DNA of 64,000 bases from Betaproteobacteria bacterium (GCA_947453725.1 CANGHH010000008.1:124001-188000), one strand, 5' to 3'. Shown: positions 31,695-45,855, numbered from the stretch's first letter. Notes: generated by a model not told the origin, from the sequence alone. A program made the numbers and translations.

Positions 31695-31807
31695 CGGCGC
31701 CACGTCACGCGGCCTTCACACACGCCGCTTAGGGTACTCCCTGATCACCCCACGGTTTCGGCCGGCGGGGGTGTTCGATTCCGATCCACCTGCTGAGAGT
31801 AGTCCCC

Positions 31808-34066
31808 ATGAAAACACAACACGCACCCCGCCGCCAGCTGACCGCTGTGCTGATCGCCAGCCTGTTTGCGCCGGCCTTGGCCCAGGCTCAACAAGCCCAG
31901 GCTGCCGATGCGCAACAGGTCACCATCACCGGCAACGGCCGTGGCCAGTCGCGCCAGGTCGAAGCCGTGACCGCCGCTGAACTGAAGCAGCTGCCCCCGG
32001 GCAGCAGCCCGATGCAGGCCGTGGCCCGCCTGCCCTCGGTGAACTTCCAGTCGGCCGATGCCTTCGGGGCTTACGAATGGTCGACCCGCATCACGGTGCG
32101 CGGCTTCAACCAGAACCAGCTGGGTTTCACGCTGGACGACGTGCCGCTCGGCGACATGTCCTACGCCAATTTCAACGGCCTGCACATCAGCCGCGCCGTC
32201 GCCACCGAGAACATCGCCCGCGCGGTGCTGTCGGCCGGCACCGGCTCGCTGAGCACGGCCTCGTCGAGCAACCTGGGCGGTACGCTGCAGTTCTACTCCG
32301 TGGATCCGGCCAAGACCTTCGGCGGCGAAGGCAACGTGGGCTTCGGCAGCCACAAGGACAGCCACGTCTTCGCCAAGCTGGAGACCGGCGAGATGGGCTT
32401 CGGCCGCGCCTACATCAGCGTCAGCGACCAACGCTCTGAAAAGTGGAAGGGCAGCGGCGACCAGAAGCAGCAGCAGTTCAGCGCCAAGGTCCTGGCGGAC
32501 CTGGGCAGCGGCCAGCTGCGGGCTACCGCCAACGTGTCGCGCCGCGCCGAGATCGACTACCAGGACATGTCGCTGGAGATGATCAACCGCCTGGGCCAGA
32601 ACTTCGACAACACCTACCCCGACTTCAAGGGCGCGGTGAAGATCGCCACCACGCAGTGCGGCAACACCGTTGGCGGCGTGCCCAGCAGCTACAGCGCGAC
32701 TTGCGACGATGCCTATTACGCTGGCTCGGGCCTGCGCAATGACGAGCTCTACACCCTGGGCTATGAAGGTGCCGTGGGCGGCGGCGTGACTGCCAAGGTC
32801 ACCGGCTACCACCACCACAACAAGGGCATGGGCCTTTGGTACACGCCGTACACGGCTTCGCCGGACGGCACGCCGGTGGCGCTGCGCACGACCGAATACG
32901 GCATCAACCGCGACGGTCTGGTGGCCAGCGCCGACCTGGCGCTCGGCGCGCACAACCTGCGCGCCGGCCTGTGGCTCGAGAACAACCAGTTCGACCAGGC
33001 CCGCCGCTTCTACGCCACCTCGCCGGTGTTGCCGTCGCCTTACGACTTCCCGGCCAATCCCTTCTTCACCCAGTGGCAGTTCGGCTTCAAGACGACCACC
33101 ACGCAGTTCTCGCTGGAAGACGCCTTCCAGATCAGCCGCGGTGTGGCCCTGAACTACGGCTTCAAGTCGCTGAACGTCAAGACCACCGCCTCGCGTCAAG
33201 TCGGCGACCCGGCCAGCAACCCGCAAGGCGACATCAGCGCGAAGAAGGCCTTCCTGCCGCAGCTCGGCGTCAGCTTCGCGCTGGACAAGAACAGCGAAGT
33301 GTTCGCCGGCTACGCGCAGAACATGCGCGCCTTCCAGTCGTCGCACACCGGCCTGTCGCCCTTCAACACCACGCAGGTCGGCTTCAACGCCATTGCCAAC
33401 GGCCTGAAGCCCGAGACCTCGCAGACGCTCGAAGGCGGCTGGCGCCTGAACACCCGCGAAGTCGAAGCCGTGGTGGCCGCCTACGCGGTGCAGTTCAAGG
33501 ACCGCCTGCTGGCCATCCAGCAAGGCCCCGGCATCGTCGGCAACCCGGCCGTGCTGGCCAACGTCGGCAATGCGCAGTTGCTGGGTCTGGAAGCCTCGGC
33601 CTCGTGGCGCCTGGGTCAGGGCTTCAGCTGGTACAACGGCCTGAGCCTGAACAAGAGCCAGTACAAGAGCGACTACAGCAGCAATGGCGTGACCTACGCC
33701 ACCAACGGCAAGACCATCGTCGACACGCCGGCCACGATGCTGAAGTCGGTGCTGAGCTTCGACAGCCGCACGCTGTTCGCCAACGTCGGCGTGGACTACA
33801 TGGCCAAGCGCTACTACACCTACCTGAACCAGGGTGACGTGGCCGGCCGCACGCTGCTGAACACCTCGGTGGGCTACCGGCTGGGCGGCATGGCCGGCCT
33901 GAAGGACCTGACGGTGCAACTGACGGTCAACAACCTGACCGACCAGAAGTACATCTCCACGGTGGGCAGCAACGGCTTCGTCAACAGCGACCCCAAGGGC
34001 ACCGAGCAGACCATCCTGCCGGGTGCGCCGCGTTCGATGTTCCTGAGCCTGTCGGCCAAGCTCTGA
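31808..34066 (+). CDS. TonB-dependent outer-membrane receptor
   Basis: A 752-residue outer-membrane importer. After a signal peptide (LIASLFAPALAQA, cleaved near 27) come a short TonB-box-like start (QQVTITG), a plug domain (TAAELKQLPPGSSPMQAVARLPSVNF, TRITVRGFNQNQLGFTLDDVPLGD, SSSNLGGTLQFYS) and a 22-strand barrel with the C-terminal VQLTVNNLTDQKY segment typical of the family. It lies divergent to the phosphatase/ABC operon across a shared Pho-box-like site, so it may supply that transporter with substrate. The ligand is unknown; siderophore uptake is the main alternative. Confidence 0.92.
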   Translation: MKTQHAPRRQLTAVLIASLFAPALAQAQQAQAADAQQVTITGNGRGQSRQVEAVTAAELKQLPPGSSPMQAVARLPSVNFQSADAFGAYEWSTRITVRGFNQNQLGFTLDDVPLGDMSYANFNGLHISRAVATENIARAVLSAGTGSLSTASSSNLGGTLQFYSVDPAKTFGGEGNVGFGSHKDSHVFAKLETGEMGFGRAYISVSDQRSEKWKGSGDQKQQQFSAKVLADLGSGQLRATANVSRRAEIDYQDMSLEMINRLGQNFDNTYPDFKGAVKIATTQCGNTVGGVPSSYSATCDDAYYAGSGLRNDELYTLGYEGAVGGGVTAKVTGYHHHNKGMGLWYTPYTASPDGTPVALRTTEYGINRDGLVASADLALGAHNLRAGLWLENNQFDQARRFYATSPVLPSPYDFPANPFFTQWQFGFKTTTTQFSLEDAFQISRGVALNYGFKSLNVKTTASRQVGDPASNPQGDISAKKAFLPQLGVSFALDKNSEVFAGYAQNMRAFQSSHTGLSPFNTTQVGFNAIANGLKPETSQTLEGGWRLNTREVEAVVAAYAVQFKDRLLAIQQGPGIVGNPAVLANVGNAQLLGLEASASWRLGQGFSWYNGLSLNKSQYKSDYSSNGVTYATNGKTIVDTPATMLKSVLSFDSRTLFANVGVDYMAKRYYTYLNQGDVAGRTLLNTSVGYRLGGMAGLKDLTVQLTVNNLTDQKYISTVGSNGFVNSDPKGTEQTILPGAPRSMFLSLSAKL

Positions 34067-34079
34067 TGACAATCGGGCG

Positions 34080-34910
34080 GTGTCCCTGAACACCGCCCAT
34101 TGCATCATCGCCGCCGACCGGCACCGCGTGCCGATGCCCTTCCGGGCCTTTGCGGTTCGCAGCGACGAGCCGCAGCATGCCCACGCTGCCCGCGCGCCTT
34201 ACGGCCGCGTGCACCGCTTGCGGACCGACCTGCTCGATGCGGACGCGCTGGCAGCCTGGGCCGCCGAGGGTTACCGGCGGGTCTGCATCGAGGCGTTTTC
34301 CGACATCGACTACGCGCCGACCACGCTGCAGGAACTGGCTGCCGCGGCGCCCCGCGTGGCCGACCTGGCTGGCGTGATCGCCGGCGCCTTGCAGCGGACC
34401 GGGGTGCTGGGCGACGAGCCCGGCCGCTACAGCCGCAGCGTCGAAGCCCGCATCGACTACCTGGCCGCCTGCGGGGCCGGCTTCCACAACGACGTCAGCC
34501 GCCACTGGTCGCGCTGCCTGTTCTGGCTGCTGGCGCTGGACCTGGCCGATGTCGAATTCGTGATGCCCCATGCGGGCGTGCGTCTGGCGCTGGCACCGGG
34601 CGACCTGCTGGTCTTCGACCAGACCATGGCCCACGGCCTGTGCCGGCCGCGCGACCAGGGGCAGGCGCTGGCGGCGTCGTTCGACCAGGGCTCGCAGCGC
34701 CGCCAGATCTTCCTGACCGGTGAGCTGCTGCTGGACGACGCGCAGTGGGCCGCCGTCGGCGCGCCGTGGCTGCCGGTCGAGGCGCACAGCGGCGCGCTCG
34801 ACCTGCTGGTCGCGACTTTCGACGACCGCACCGGCGCCGTGCAGCGCCTGGGCTCGTTGCGTGACAGCCTGCAGCGCAGCACCTGCCACGTCGACAAGAG
34901 CACGGATTAG
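34080..34910 (+). CDS. 2OG-Fe(II) oxygenase-like protein of unknown substrate
   Basis: A 276-residue protein from a GTG at 34080; an ATG at 34134 (MPFRAFAV) is an alternative. I do not recognise a named family, but the centre shows an HxD...H...R arrangement, FHNDVSRHW, then DQTMAHGL about 70 residues later, then GSQRRQIFLTG. That is the iron and 2-oxoglutarate binding pattern of the cupin-type dioxygenases. No signal peptide. It starts 13 bases after the TonB receptor stop, so it is probably co-transcribed; such oxygenases often sit beside TonB receptors. Function inferred with low certainty. Confidence 0.6.
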   Translation: MSLNTAHCIIAADRHRVPMPFRAFAVRSDEPQHAHAARAPYGRVHRLRTDLLDADALAAWAAEGYRRVCIEAFSDIDYAPTTLQELAAAAPRVADLAGVIAGALQRTGVLGDEPGRYSRSVEARIDYLAACGAGFHNDVSRHWSRCLFWLLALDLADVEFVMPHAGVRLALAPGDLLVFDQTMAHGLCRPRDQGQALAASFDQGSQRRQIFLTGELLLDDAQWAAVGAPWLPVEAHSGALDLLVATFDDRTGAVQRLGSLRDSLQRSTCHVDKSTD

Positions 34911-34941
34911 CGCCACCGGTCGCCGGCGCTGTGGCCCGCCT

Positions 34942-35373
34942 TCAGCCGCGTGGCGACAGCTGCCCCTGCACCCAACTCACCAGATCGGCCGCCGGCATCG
35001 CCCCCGACTGCCGCGCCACTTCACGCCCGCCGCGGTAGAGGATCAGCGTGGGGATGCTGCGCACACCAAAGGCCGCGCTGGTCTGCGGGCTGGCCTCGGT
35101 GTCGAGCTTGGCGAAGCGCACCGTCGGCAGCTGGCCGGCGGCCTTGGCGAAGTGCGGCGCCATCATCTTGCAGGGGCCGCACCAGTCGGCCCAGAAGTCG
35201 ACCAGCACCGGCAATTCGGTGTTGGCGATGAAGGCCGGGAAGGTGGCGTCGGTCAGGGCCACGGGCGCCGGCGCCATCAGGTCGGCGCCGCAGCGGCCGC
35301 ACAGCGGGTGCTCGTTCAGGCGCTCTTCGGGCACGCGGTTGGTGGCGCCGCAGGCGGGGCAATGGAGGTGCAT
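34942..35373 (-). CDS. trxC: thioredoxin 2 (zinc-containing)
   Basis: A 143-residue thioredoxin with an N-terminal zinc-binding extension (HCPAC and LCGRCG, two CxxC pairs) followed by a thioredoxin domain with DFWADWCGPCKMM active site and the cis-proline SIPTLIL. It reduces disulfides in the cytoplasm, and in E. coli TrxC belongs to the oxidative-stress response. Convergent with the oxygenase-like gene (31-base gap). The 182 bases upstream to the VanZ gene hold no other recognisable gene. Confidence 0.95.
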   Translation of the reverse strand: MHLHCPACGATNRVPEERLNEHPLCGRCGADLMAPAPVALTDATFPAFIANTELPVLVDFWADWCGPCKMMAPHFAKAAGQLPTVRFAKLDTEASPQTSAAFGVRSIPTLILYRGGREVARQSGAMPAADLVSWVQGQLSPRG

Positions 35374-35555
35374 GGTCAGTCTCCTGGCGGGGTCGTCATC
35401 TCGAACAGGCGGCCCACCGGCCCCCGGAGGCCGCTGCCGACCCCAGATACGCCGTATGGTCGGGGGTTCGGGCTGGTGCGGTCGCCGCTGTTCATCGGAT
35501 GCGCAGTGTGCCTGCCCGCCGCCGTCTTTCCGTCGGCTTCTGCCCTCGACCTGCC

Positions 35556-35939
35556 ATGCTGAAAACCCTGCTGTCCATCCTGATCGACCACCCCCGCAGC
35601 GCAGTCGGCTGGCGTGTGCTGCTGTGCGCGCTGCTCGGCGTCATCAGCTGGCTGGCGCTGACGCCCGCGCCGCCGCCGCGGGCCGATCTGGGCTGGGACA
35701 AGCTCAACCACCTGGCGGCTTTCGCTGCGCTGGCCGTCGTGGCGGTGCTGGGCCGTACCGGCTCGTCCGTGCGGGTCGGCGCGGCCTTGCTGGCCTACGG
35801 CGGTCTGATCGAGGTGCTGCAGTCGTTCATGCCGCCGCGCGTCGGCGAGTGGCCCGACCTGATCGCCGACGGCGTGGGCATCGCGCTGGGTTTGCTGCTG
35901 GTCGCCGCCGCGCGCCGGCTGGGCGCGTCGGCACCCTGA
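35556..35939 (+). CDS. VanZ-like family membrane protein
   Basis: A 127-residue membrane protein with about four hydrophobic segments (WRVLLCALLGVISWLAL, LAAFAALAVVAVLG, VGAALLAYGGLIEVLQSF, GVGIALGLLLVAAAR). The pattern WDKLNHLAAFAALA and GGLIEVLQSFMPPRVGEWPDLIADGVG matches the VanZ-like domain; the role of these proteins outside teicoplanin resistance is unclear. ATG at 35556 is chosen; an ATG at 35499 would add a non-conserved basic stretch. It precedes surE by 51 bases. Confidence 0.82.
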   Translation: MLKTLLSILIDHPRSAVGWRVLLCALLGVISWLALTPAPPPRADLGWDKLNHLAAFAALAVVAVLGRTGSSVRVGAALLAYGGLIEVLQSFMPPRVGEWPDLIADGVGIALGLLLVAAARRLGASAP

Positions 35940-35990
35940 GGGCGGTGTCGGCCCGTCGCCGCCCGGGCGGCGCTCCCTACAATGGGCGGT

Positions 35991-36785
35991 ATGCGTATCC
36001 TCATTGCCAACGACGACGGTTATCTCGCCCCCGGTCTGGCGGCGCTGGTGCGGGCCTGCCAGGGCCTGGGCCAGATCGACGTGATCGCGCCCGAGCAGAA
36101 CGCCAGCGGCACGTCCAATGCGCTGACCTTGACCCGTCCGCTGTCGGTTTTCGAAGCCCGCGGTGAACACGTGCAGGGCTTCCGCGTCGTCAACGGCACG
36201 CCGTCGGACTGCGTTCACGTCGCGCTGACCGGCCTGCTCGGCTACAAGCCCGACCTGGTGCTGTCGGGCATCAACAACGGCGCCAACATGGGCGACGACA
36301 CGCTGTACTCGGGCACCGTCGCCGCGGCGATGGAAGGCTATCTGTTCGGCGTGCCGGCGATCGCCTTTTCGCAGGCCCACAAGGGCTGGGGCGAACTGGA
36401 AGCCGCGGCGGCGGCCGCCCGTTCGGTCATCGAGCAGGTGCTGGTGCAAACCCCGCTGGCGGCCGGCCAGGCGCCCTGGCTGCTGAACGTCAACATCCCG
36501 AACCGCGCCGATGCGGCCAGCCTGCCGCGCGTCGTCACGCGGCTGGGCCGGCGTCACGCCAGCGAACCGGTGATCCGCCAGACCAGCCCGCGCGGCGAGG
36601 CCATCTACTGGATCGGTCCGGCCGGCGACGCCCGCGAATGCGGCGAGGGCACCGACTTCCACGCGGTGGCCAGCGACTGCATCTCGATCACGCCGCTGCA
36701 GGTCGACTTGACCGATCACGCCCGCAGCGCGGTCTGGGCCGACCGCTTTGCCGCGGGATTGCAACCGAGCGGCCGCGCCGGATGA
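35991..36785 (+). CDS. surE: 5'/3'-nucleotidase (stationary-phase survival protein)
   Basis: A 264-residue metal-dependent nucleotidase. N-terminal [15 protein letters not shown] carries the paired Asp metal ligands; [54 protein letters not shown] and the later [20 protein letters not shown] are family signatures. It dephosphorylates nucleoside monophosphates and short polyphosphate. ATG at 35991 matches the conserved MRILxxNDDG start. The stop overlaps pcm by ATGA, the usual surE-pcm arrangement. Confidence 0.97.
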   Translation: MRILIANDDGYLAPGLAALVRACQGLGQIDVIAPEQNASGTSNALTLTRPLSVFEARGEHVQGFRVVNGTPSDCVHVALTGLLGYKPDLVLSGINNGANMGDDTLYSGTVAAAMEGYLFGVPAIAFSQAHKGWGELEAAAAAARSVIEQVLVQTPLAAGQAPWLLNVNIPNRADAASLPRVVTRLGRRHASEPVIRQTSPRGEAIYWIGPAGDARECGEGTDFHAVASDCISITPLQVDLTDHARSAVWADRFAAGLQPSGRAG

Positions 36786-37615
36786 CGCGTCCGCCGCCGC
36801 GTTTTCCGCTCGACCTGGGCCGCGTGCAGGGCACCGCCCGCGCCACCAGCGCCGCGAGCCCCGAGCTGCTGCGGCCGCAGCGCCACCTGCACCACGCCGC
36901 GCAGGACGCCCAGCAACAGCAGCAGGCCAGCGCTCGCCACGCGCCCCAGGGCCTGGGCCTGGACAGCGCCGCGGTGCGCTCGCGCATGGTGCAGCGCCTG
37001 CGCGCCGATGGCGTGCGTTGCGAGCCGGTGCTGCAGGCTTTCGCGCAGGTCGAACGCCACCGTTTTGTCGACACCGCACTGGCCAACCAGGCCTACGAAG
37101 ACACCAGCCTGCCGATCGGTCTGCAGCAGACGATCTCCAAGCCTTCGGTGGTGGCGCGCATGCTGGCGCTGTTGTTCGAAGGCGAGCACGCGCGCCAGCA
37201 AGGCCACCTGGGCCGGGTGCTGGAAATCGGCACCGGCTGCGGCTACCAGGCTGCGCTGCTGGCCCTGCTGTCGCGCAGCGTGGTCTCGATCGAGCGCCTC
37301 AAAGGCCTGCACGACAAGGCCCGCGACAACCTGGCCGGGCAGCAGGCTGGCGATCTGCGCCTGGTCTACGGCGACGGCCGTCTGGGCCACGCGCCGCGCG
37401 CGCCCTACACCAGCATCGTGGCTGCCGCTGGTGGCGACGACGTGCCCGTCGCCTGGCTCGACCAGTTGGCCGTCGGTGGCCGTCTGATCGCCCCCACCCA
37501 CGACGCCGAACGCGGCGGCCAGGTGCTGCTGGTCATCGACAAGCAAGCCGAAGGCGTGGTGCGCCAGTGGCACGACGCCGTGCATTTCGTCCCCCTCCAA
37601 TCGGGCGCCGCATGA
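36782..37615 (+). CDS. pcm: protein-L-isoaspartate O-methyltransferase
   Basis: Repairs isoaspartyl damage in ageing proteins using SAM. The 277-residue product has the PCMT core from about residue 65: [36 protein letters not shown], and the SAM site [17 protein letters not shown]. The first about 60 residues form a Gln/Ala/His-rich extension not found in the 208-residue E. coli enzyme but common in Burkholderiales. The start overlaps surE (ATGA) and the stop overlaps nlpD (ATGA). Confidence 0.94.
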   Translation: MTRPPPRFPLDLGRVQGTARATSAASPELLRPQRHLHHAAQDAQQQQQASARHAPQGLGLDSAAVRSRMVQRLRADGVRCEPVLQAFAQVERHRFVDTALANQAYEDTSLPIGLQQTISKPSVVARMLALLFEGEHARQQGHLGRVLEIGTGCGYQAALLALLSRSVVSIERLKGLHDKARDNLAGQQAGDLRLVYGDGRLGHAPRAPYTSIVAAAGGDDVPVAWLDQLAVGGRLIAPTHDAERGGQVLLVIDKQAEGVVRQWHDAVHFVPLQSGAA

Positions 37616-38505
37616 AGCAGCAAGACCGCATTTCCAGCCGCCTGGCCCTGGCCTTCGTGGCGGCGCTGGCCGGCTGCGCATCGCCGGCGAACCGGGCCCC
37701 GGTTGAGGACCGGCGCAACGCGCCCGCGCAGCGGGCGCCGGCCATGCCGACGCCGGTGGCCGCGAGCGCCACGCCGGCCGCCGAGGCGGCGCCGGTCAAG
37801 CCGCTGCCCGGCATCGAGAACGCCGGCAAGCCGGGCTACTACACCGTCAAGGCCGGCGACACGCTGATCCGCATCGCGCTGGACAACGGCCAGCCCTGGC
37901 GCGACGTGGCGCGCTGGAACGGCCTGGACAAGCCCAATCTGATCGAAGTCGGCCAAGTCCTGCGCGTCGTGCCGCCCAATTTCGACCCGACCGTCGCCAG
38001 CACCAAGCCGGTGACGGCCGCCGGCCGCGTCGAAAGTCGCCCGCTGGACGGCAAGCCGGCTGTGCCGCCCGCGGCCACCCCAGCGACATCGGCGGCTGCC
38101 GCTGCGGCCGTGCCGGCGCTGCCGCGCGAATCCGACGAAGGCCTGGACTGGCTGTGGCCGGCCAACGGCCCGGTGGCGATGGGCTTCGACGACGCCAAGA
38201 GCAAGGGCCTGGCGATCACCGGCAAGGCTGGCGACCCGGTGTTCGCCGCCGCTGACGGCCGCGTCGTCTACGCCGGTGCCGGCCTGCGCGGCTACGGCAA
38301 CCTCGTCATCGTCAAGCACAACGCGACCTACCTGACGGCCTACGCCCACAACCAGACGCTGCTGGTCAAGGAAGAGCAGGCCGTGCGCCGCGGCCAGAAG
38401 ATCGCCGAGATGGGCGCCAGCGACGCCGAACGGGTGCAACTGCACTTCGAGATCCGCCGCCTGGGCAAGCCGATCGACCCCGCGAAACTGCTGCCCGCGC
38501 GCTGA
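37612..38505 (+). CDS. nlpD: NlpD-type lipoprotein with LysM and degenerate M23 domain
   Basis: A 297-residue outer-membrane lipoprotein. The lipobox is LAGC near residue 20; a Pro/Ala-rich linker, a LysM domain (YYTVKAGDTLIRIALDNGQPW, about 80-125) and a second Ala-rich linker lead to a LytM/M23 domain (about 185-295). In the M23 domain the first zinc-ligand position is absent (GLAITGKAGDPV in place of the HxxxD motif) while AYAHN and LHFEIR remain. NlpD proteins are therefore amidase activators rather than enzymes. In most relatives rpoS follows nlpD; here the next gene is rlmD. Confidence 0.92.
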   Translation: MKQQDRISSRLALAFVAALAGCASPANRAPVEDRRNAPAQRAPAMPTPVAASATPAAEAAPVKPLPGIENAGKPGYYTVKAGDTLIRIALDNGQPWRDVARWNGLDKPNLIEVGQVLRVVPPNFDPTVASTKPVTAAGRVESRPLDGKPAVPPAATPATSAAAAAAVPALPRESDEGLDWLWPANGPVAMGFDDAKSKGLAITGKAGDPVFAAADGRVVYAGAGLRGYGNLVIVKHNATYLTAYAHNQTLLVKEEQAVRRGQKIAEMGASDAERVQLHFEIRRLGKPIDPAKLLPAR

Positions 38506-38546
38506 GCGCACAGGCGGCGGCCGCGGCCTGGGGATAATCCGTCGCC

Positions 38547-39920
38547 ATGACATCAGGTTTCGATTGGTTGGAGGTCGAGTCACTCGACCTGGAAGCGCAG
38601 GGCGTGGCCCACCGTCCGCTCGAAGAGGGGCAGACCGAGGGGCAGGGCAAGGTGGTCTTCATCGAAGGTGCCTTGCCGGGCGAGCGCGTGCGGGTCAACG
38701 TCTCGCGCAAGAAGAACAACTGGGAAGCCGGGCAGGTGGGCCAGATCGCCCGCGAGAGTTCGCAGCGCGTGCGCCCTGGCTGCCCCAACTTCGGCTTGCA
38801 TGCCGGTTCCTGCGGCGGCTGCAAGATGCAGCACCTGCACCCGGCCGCGCAGGTGGCCGTCAAGCAGCGCGTGATGGAAGACAACCTGTGGCACCTGGCC
38901 AAGGTCAAGGCCGACACGCTGCTGCGACCGATCGAGGGCCCGGCCTGGGGCTACCGCGACCGCGCGCGCTTTTCGATGCGCTGGGTGGCCAAGAAGGGCC
39001 AGGTGCTGATCGGCTTCCACGAACGCAAGTCGCGTTACGTCGCCGACATGACCGTCTGCCCCGTGCTGCCGGCCAAAGTGAGCGCCATGCTGCTGCCGCT
39101 GCGCGCGCTGATCGGCGCGATGGACCAGCGCGAACGGCTGCCGCAGATCGAGCTGGCTGCCGGCGACAGCGTGACCGCGCTGGTGCTGCGCCATCTGGAG
39201 CCGCTGAGCGGCCGCGACCTGCAGTTGCTGCGCGACTTCGGCGCCGTGCACGGCGTGCAGTGGTGGCTGCAGCCCAAGGGGCCGGACACCGCGCACCTGC
39301 TCGACGAAGGCGGCCCGGTGCTGGGCTACCGACTGCCCGAATTCGGCATCCACATGCCGTTCAAACCAACGGACTTCACGCAGGTCAACCCGCACATCAA
39401 TCGCGTGCTGGTCGACCGCGCCCTGCGCCTGCTCGACCCGCAGGCTGACGAGCGCGTGATCGACTGGTTCTGCGGACTGGGCAACTTCACGCTGCCGCTG
39501 GCCACCCGGGCGCGCGAGGTATTGGGCATCGAAGGCAGCGAGGCGCTGGTGGCGAGGGCCCGCGCGAACGCCGCGCTGAACGGGCTGGCGGCCAGGACCT
39601 CGTTCGCGGCGCGCAACCTGTTCGACCTGACGCCCGATGACCTGAAGGCGCTGGGCAGCGCGCAGCGCTGGCTGATCGACCCGCCGCGCGAAGGCGCGTT
39701 CGCGCTGGCCAAGGCGGTGGCGGACCTGCGCGGCAGCCCCAGCTGGACGCCGCCGAAGCGCATCGTCTACGTCAGCTGCAACCCGGCCACGCTGGCGCGC
39801 GACGCCGGCCTGCTGGTGCACCAGGCCGGTTACCGCTGCAGCCTGGCCGGTGTGGTGAACATGTTCCCGCACACGGCGCACGTCGAGAGCATGGCGGTGT
39901 TCGATCTCGTCGGGACATAA
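38547..39920 (+). CDS. rlmD: 23S rRNA m5U1939 methyltransferase
   Basis: A 457-residue enzyme with an N-terminal TRAM domain (about 1-70), iron-sulfur cysteines in [17 protein letters not shown] and MTVCPVLP, and a C-terminal SAM domain with [14 protein letters not shown] and the catalytic [12 protein letters not shown]. It methylates uridine 1939 of 23S rRNA. It lies 41 bases after nlpD and ends in a strong bidirectional terminator. Confidence 0.95.
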   Translation: MTSGFDWLEVESLDLEAQGVAHRPLEEGQTEGQGKVVFIEGALPGERVRVNVSRKKNNWEAGQVGQIARESSQRVRPGCPNFGLHAGSCGGCKMQHLHPAAQVAVKQRVMEDNLWHLAKVKADTLLRPIEGPAWGYRDRARFSMRWVAKKGQVLIGFHERKSRYVADMTVCPVLPAKVSAMLLPLRALIGAMDQRERLPQIELAAGDSVTALVLRHLEPLSGRDLQLLRDFGAVHGVQWWLQPKGPDTAHLLDEGGPVLGYRLPEFGIHMPFKPTDFTQVNPHINRVLVDRALRLLDPQADERVIDWFCGLGNFTLPLATRAREVLGIEGSEALVARARANAALNGLAARTSFAARNLFDLTPDDLKALGSAQRWLIDPPREGAFALAKAVADLRGSPSWTPPKRIVYVSCNPATLARDAGLLVHQAGYRCSLAGVVNMFPHTAHVESMAVFDLVGT

Positions 39921-39952
39921 AAAAAACGGGGCCTGCAGGCCCCGTTCGTTTT
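39919..39952. terminator. bidirectional intrinsic terminator rlmD / BI-1 gene
   Basis: Stem ACGGGGCC / GGCCCCGT (8 bp) around a TGCA loop, with an A-run on the left (39919-39926) and TCGTTTT on the right (39946-39952). It can therefore end transcription from both rlmD and the convergent Bax-inhibitor gene. Confidence 0.9.
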
Positions 39953-39969
39953 CAAGCCTGGCGGCTCGA

Positions 39970-40674
39970 TCAGTCTCGCTCACCGCCGAAAATACCCAGC
40001 AGCGCCAGCAGGTTGCTGAACACGTTGTACAGGCTGAGATAGACACCCAGCGTGGCGGTGATGTAGTTGGTTTCTTCGCCGTTCTGCACCCGCTTCAGGT
40101 CGTGCAGGATGAAGGCGGAGAAGATGCCGATGGCCAGCACCGACAGCGTGATCATCAGCGCGCTGCTCTGGATGAAGAGGTTGGCGATGCCCGCCACCAG
40201 CAGCATGATCATGCCGATGAAGAGGAACTTGCCCATCGAGCCGAGGTCGCGCTTGATGATCGTCGACAGCGAAGCCATGCCGAAGAAGATGGCGCCAGTG
40301 CCGGCAAAGGCCATCATGATCAGGCTGCCGCCGTTTTTCAGGCCGAGCACGCTGCCCACCAGTCGAGCCAGCATCAGGCCCATGAAAAAGGTGAAGCCCA
40401 GCAGCACCGGCACGCCAGCGGCCGAATCCTTGGTCTTCTCGATCGCGAACATGAAGCCGAAGGCACCGACCATGAAGACGATCAGGCCCATGCCCGAGCC
40501 CATGGCCTTGGCCATGCCCATTTCCACGCCCAGCCAGGCGCCCAGCACGGTGGGCACCATCGACAGGGCCAGCAGCCAATAGGTGTTGCGCAGCACGCGG
40601 TTGCGCTGGGCCGTCAAGTCTGACCCGCCGATCAAGCCCGGCTGGCCCGCGTATTGCTGAACGATCTGGTCCAT
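39970..40674 (-). CDS. Bax inhibitor-1/YccA family membrane protein
   Basis: A 234-residue integral membrane protein with about seven hydrophobic segments. BI-1 family features are the N-terminal RNTYWLLALSMVPTVLGA, the central GVPVLLGFTFFMGLML segment, and the C-terminal DLKRVQNGEETNYITATLGVYLSLYNVFSNLLALLGIFGG with its conserved acidic residues. In E. coli the relative YccA modulates FtsH proteolysis; ftsH is 8 kb away here, which may be coincidental. Ends at a shared terminator. Confidence 0.92.
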   Translation of the reverse strand: MDQIVQQYAGQPGLIGGSDLTAQRNRVLRNTYWLLALSMVPTVLGAWLGVEMGMAKAMGSGMGLIVFMVGAFGFMFAIEKTKDSAAGVPVLLGFTFFMGLMLARLVGSVLGLKNGGSLIMMAFAGTGAIFFGMASLSTIIKRDLGSMGKFLFIGMIMLLVAGIANLFIQSSALMITLSVLAIGIFSAFILHDLKRVQNGEETNYITATLGVYLSLYNVFSNLLALLGIFGGERD

Positions 40675-40827
40675 GAAACCTCCACAAATGCGATGACGCT
40701 CGGACAGCGAGCCCCCGCATTCTAGGTGCGGTCACCGGGTCTCGAATCAAGGCCTTACCCGGTGCACCGGCATGCTGTTTCGGCCCGCGGCGAGGTCCTG
40801 GCGGGGCGCCAGCGTTATCGTTGGGGG

Positions 40828-41235
40828 ATGAACAGCAAACCCACCCTCGCCCTTTCCGACCTTCGCGCCATGGCCGCCGCCGCCGAAGCCGAAGCCACCC
40901 AGCACGGCTGGGCCGTCACCATCGCCATCGTCGACGACGGCGGCCACCTGCTGTGGCTGCAGCGGCTCGACGGCGCCGCGCCGATATCGGCCGAAATCGC
41001 CCCGGCCAAGGCCCGCACCGCCGCCGTCGGCCGCCGCGAGAGCAAGGTCTACGAGGACATGATCAACCAGGGCCGCGTGTCCTTCCTGAGCGCACCGACG
41101 CTGAGCGGCCTGCTCGAAGGCGGCGTGCCCATCCTGGCCGACGGCCACTGCGTGGGCGCCATCGGCGTCAGCGGCGTCAAGTCGGCCGAAGATGCGCAGA
41201 TCGCGCGCGCCGGCATTGCGGCGCTGAAGGCCTGA
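40828..41235 (+). CDS. GlcG/HbpS family (heme-binding-like) protein
   Basis: A 135-residue protein of the GlcG/HbpS (DUF336) family. Typical segments are [46 protein letters not shown] and the C-terminal [24 protein letters not shown]. HbpS binds haem in Streptomyces and GlcG is linked to glycolate use, but most members have no known role. ATG at 40828 follows a GGGGG ribosome-binding site. No signal peptide. The 153 bases upstream are shared with the divergent BI-1 gene. Confidence 0.88.
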   Translation: MNSKPTLALSDLRAMAAAAEAEATQHGWAVTIAIVDDGGHLLWLQRLDGAAPISAEIAPAKARTAAVGRRESKVYEDMINQGRVSFLSAPTLSGLLEGGVPILADGHCVGAIGVSGVKSAEDAQIARAGIAALKA

Positions 41236-41253
41236 ACCAGGGGTTAGCCCCAG

Positions 41254-41274
41254 CCGCCGGCTATACTCCGGCGG
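41254..41274 (+). promoter_or_regulatory. possible carA promoter with hairpin around the -10
   Basis: A TATACT -10-like hexamer (41262-41267) is embedded between perfect CCGCCGG and CCGGCGG arms. The predicted start near 41274 would give a 158-base leader before carA (41275-41431). No -35 match is seen at the expected distance. The leader itself contains short GC hairpins but nothing I recognise as a known riboswitch. Confidence 0.4.
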
Positions 41275-41431
41275 TTTACCCGCTAACTGCGCAGCGCTCA
41301 AGAAACTCCGTCGTTGGATCCCCTCGCGGGCCTTTGAACCCGCTCTGAACCCCCTGCGGCGACCGTCCCGGTCGCCGGATCGCAACAGGGCGGCCGGAGT
41401 CGATGAGCGCGCGAACCCCGGAGCCTTACCT

Positions 41432-45855
<4,424 letters not shown>

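Noticed and set aside
37612-38505. NlpD considered as an active M23 endopeptidase.
   Set aside because: The first zinc-ligand motif is absent, so it fits the non-catalytic activator group.
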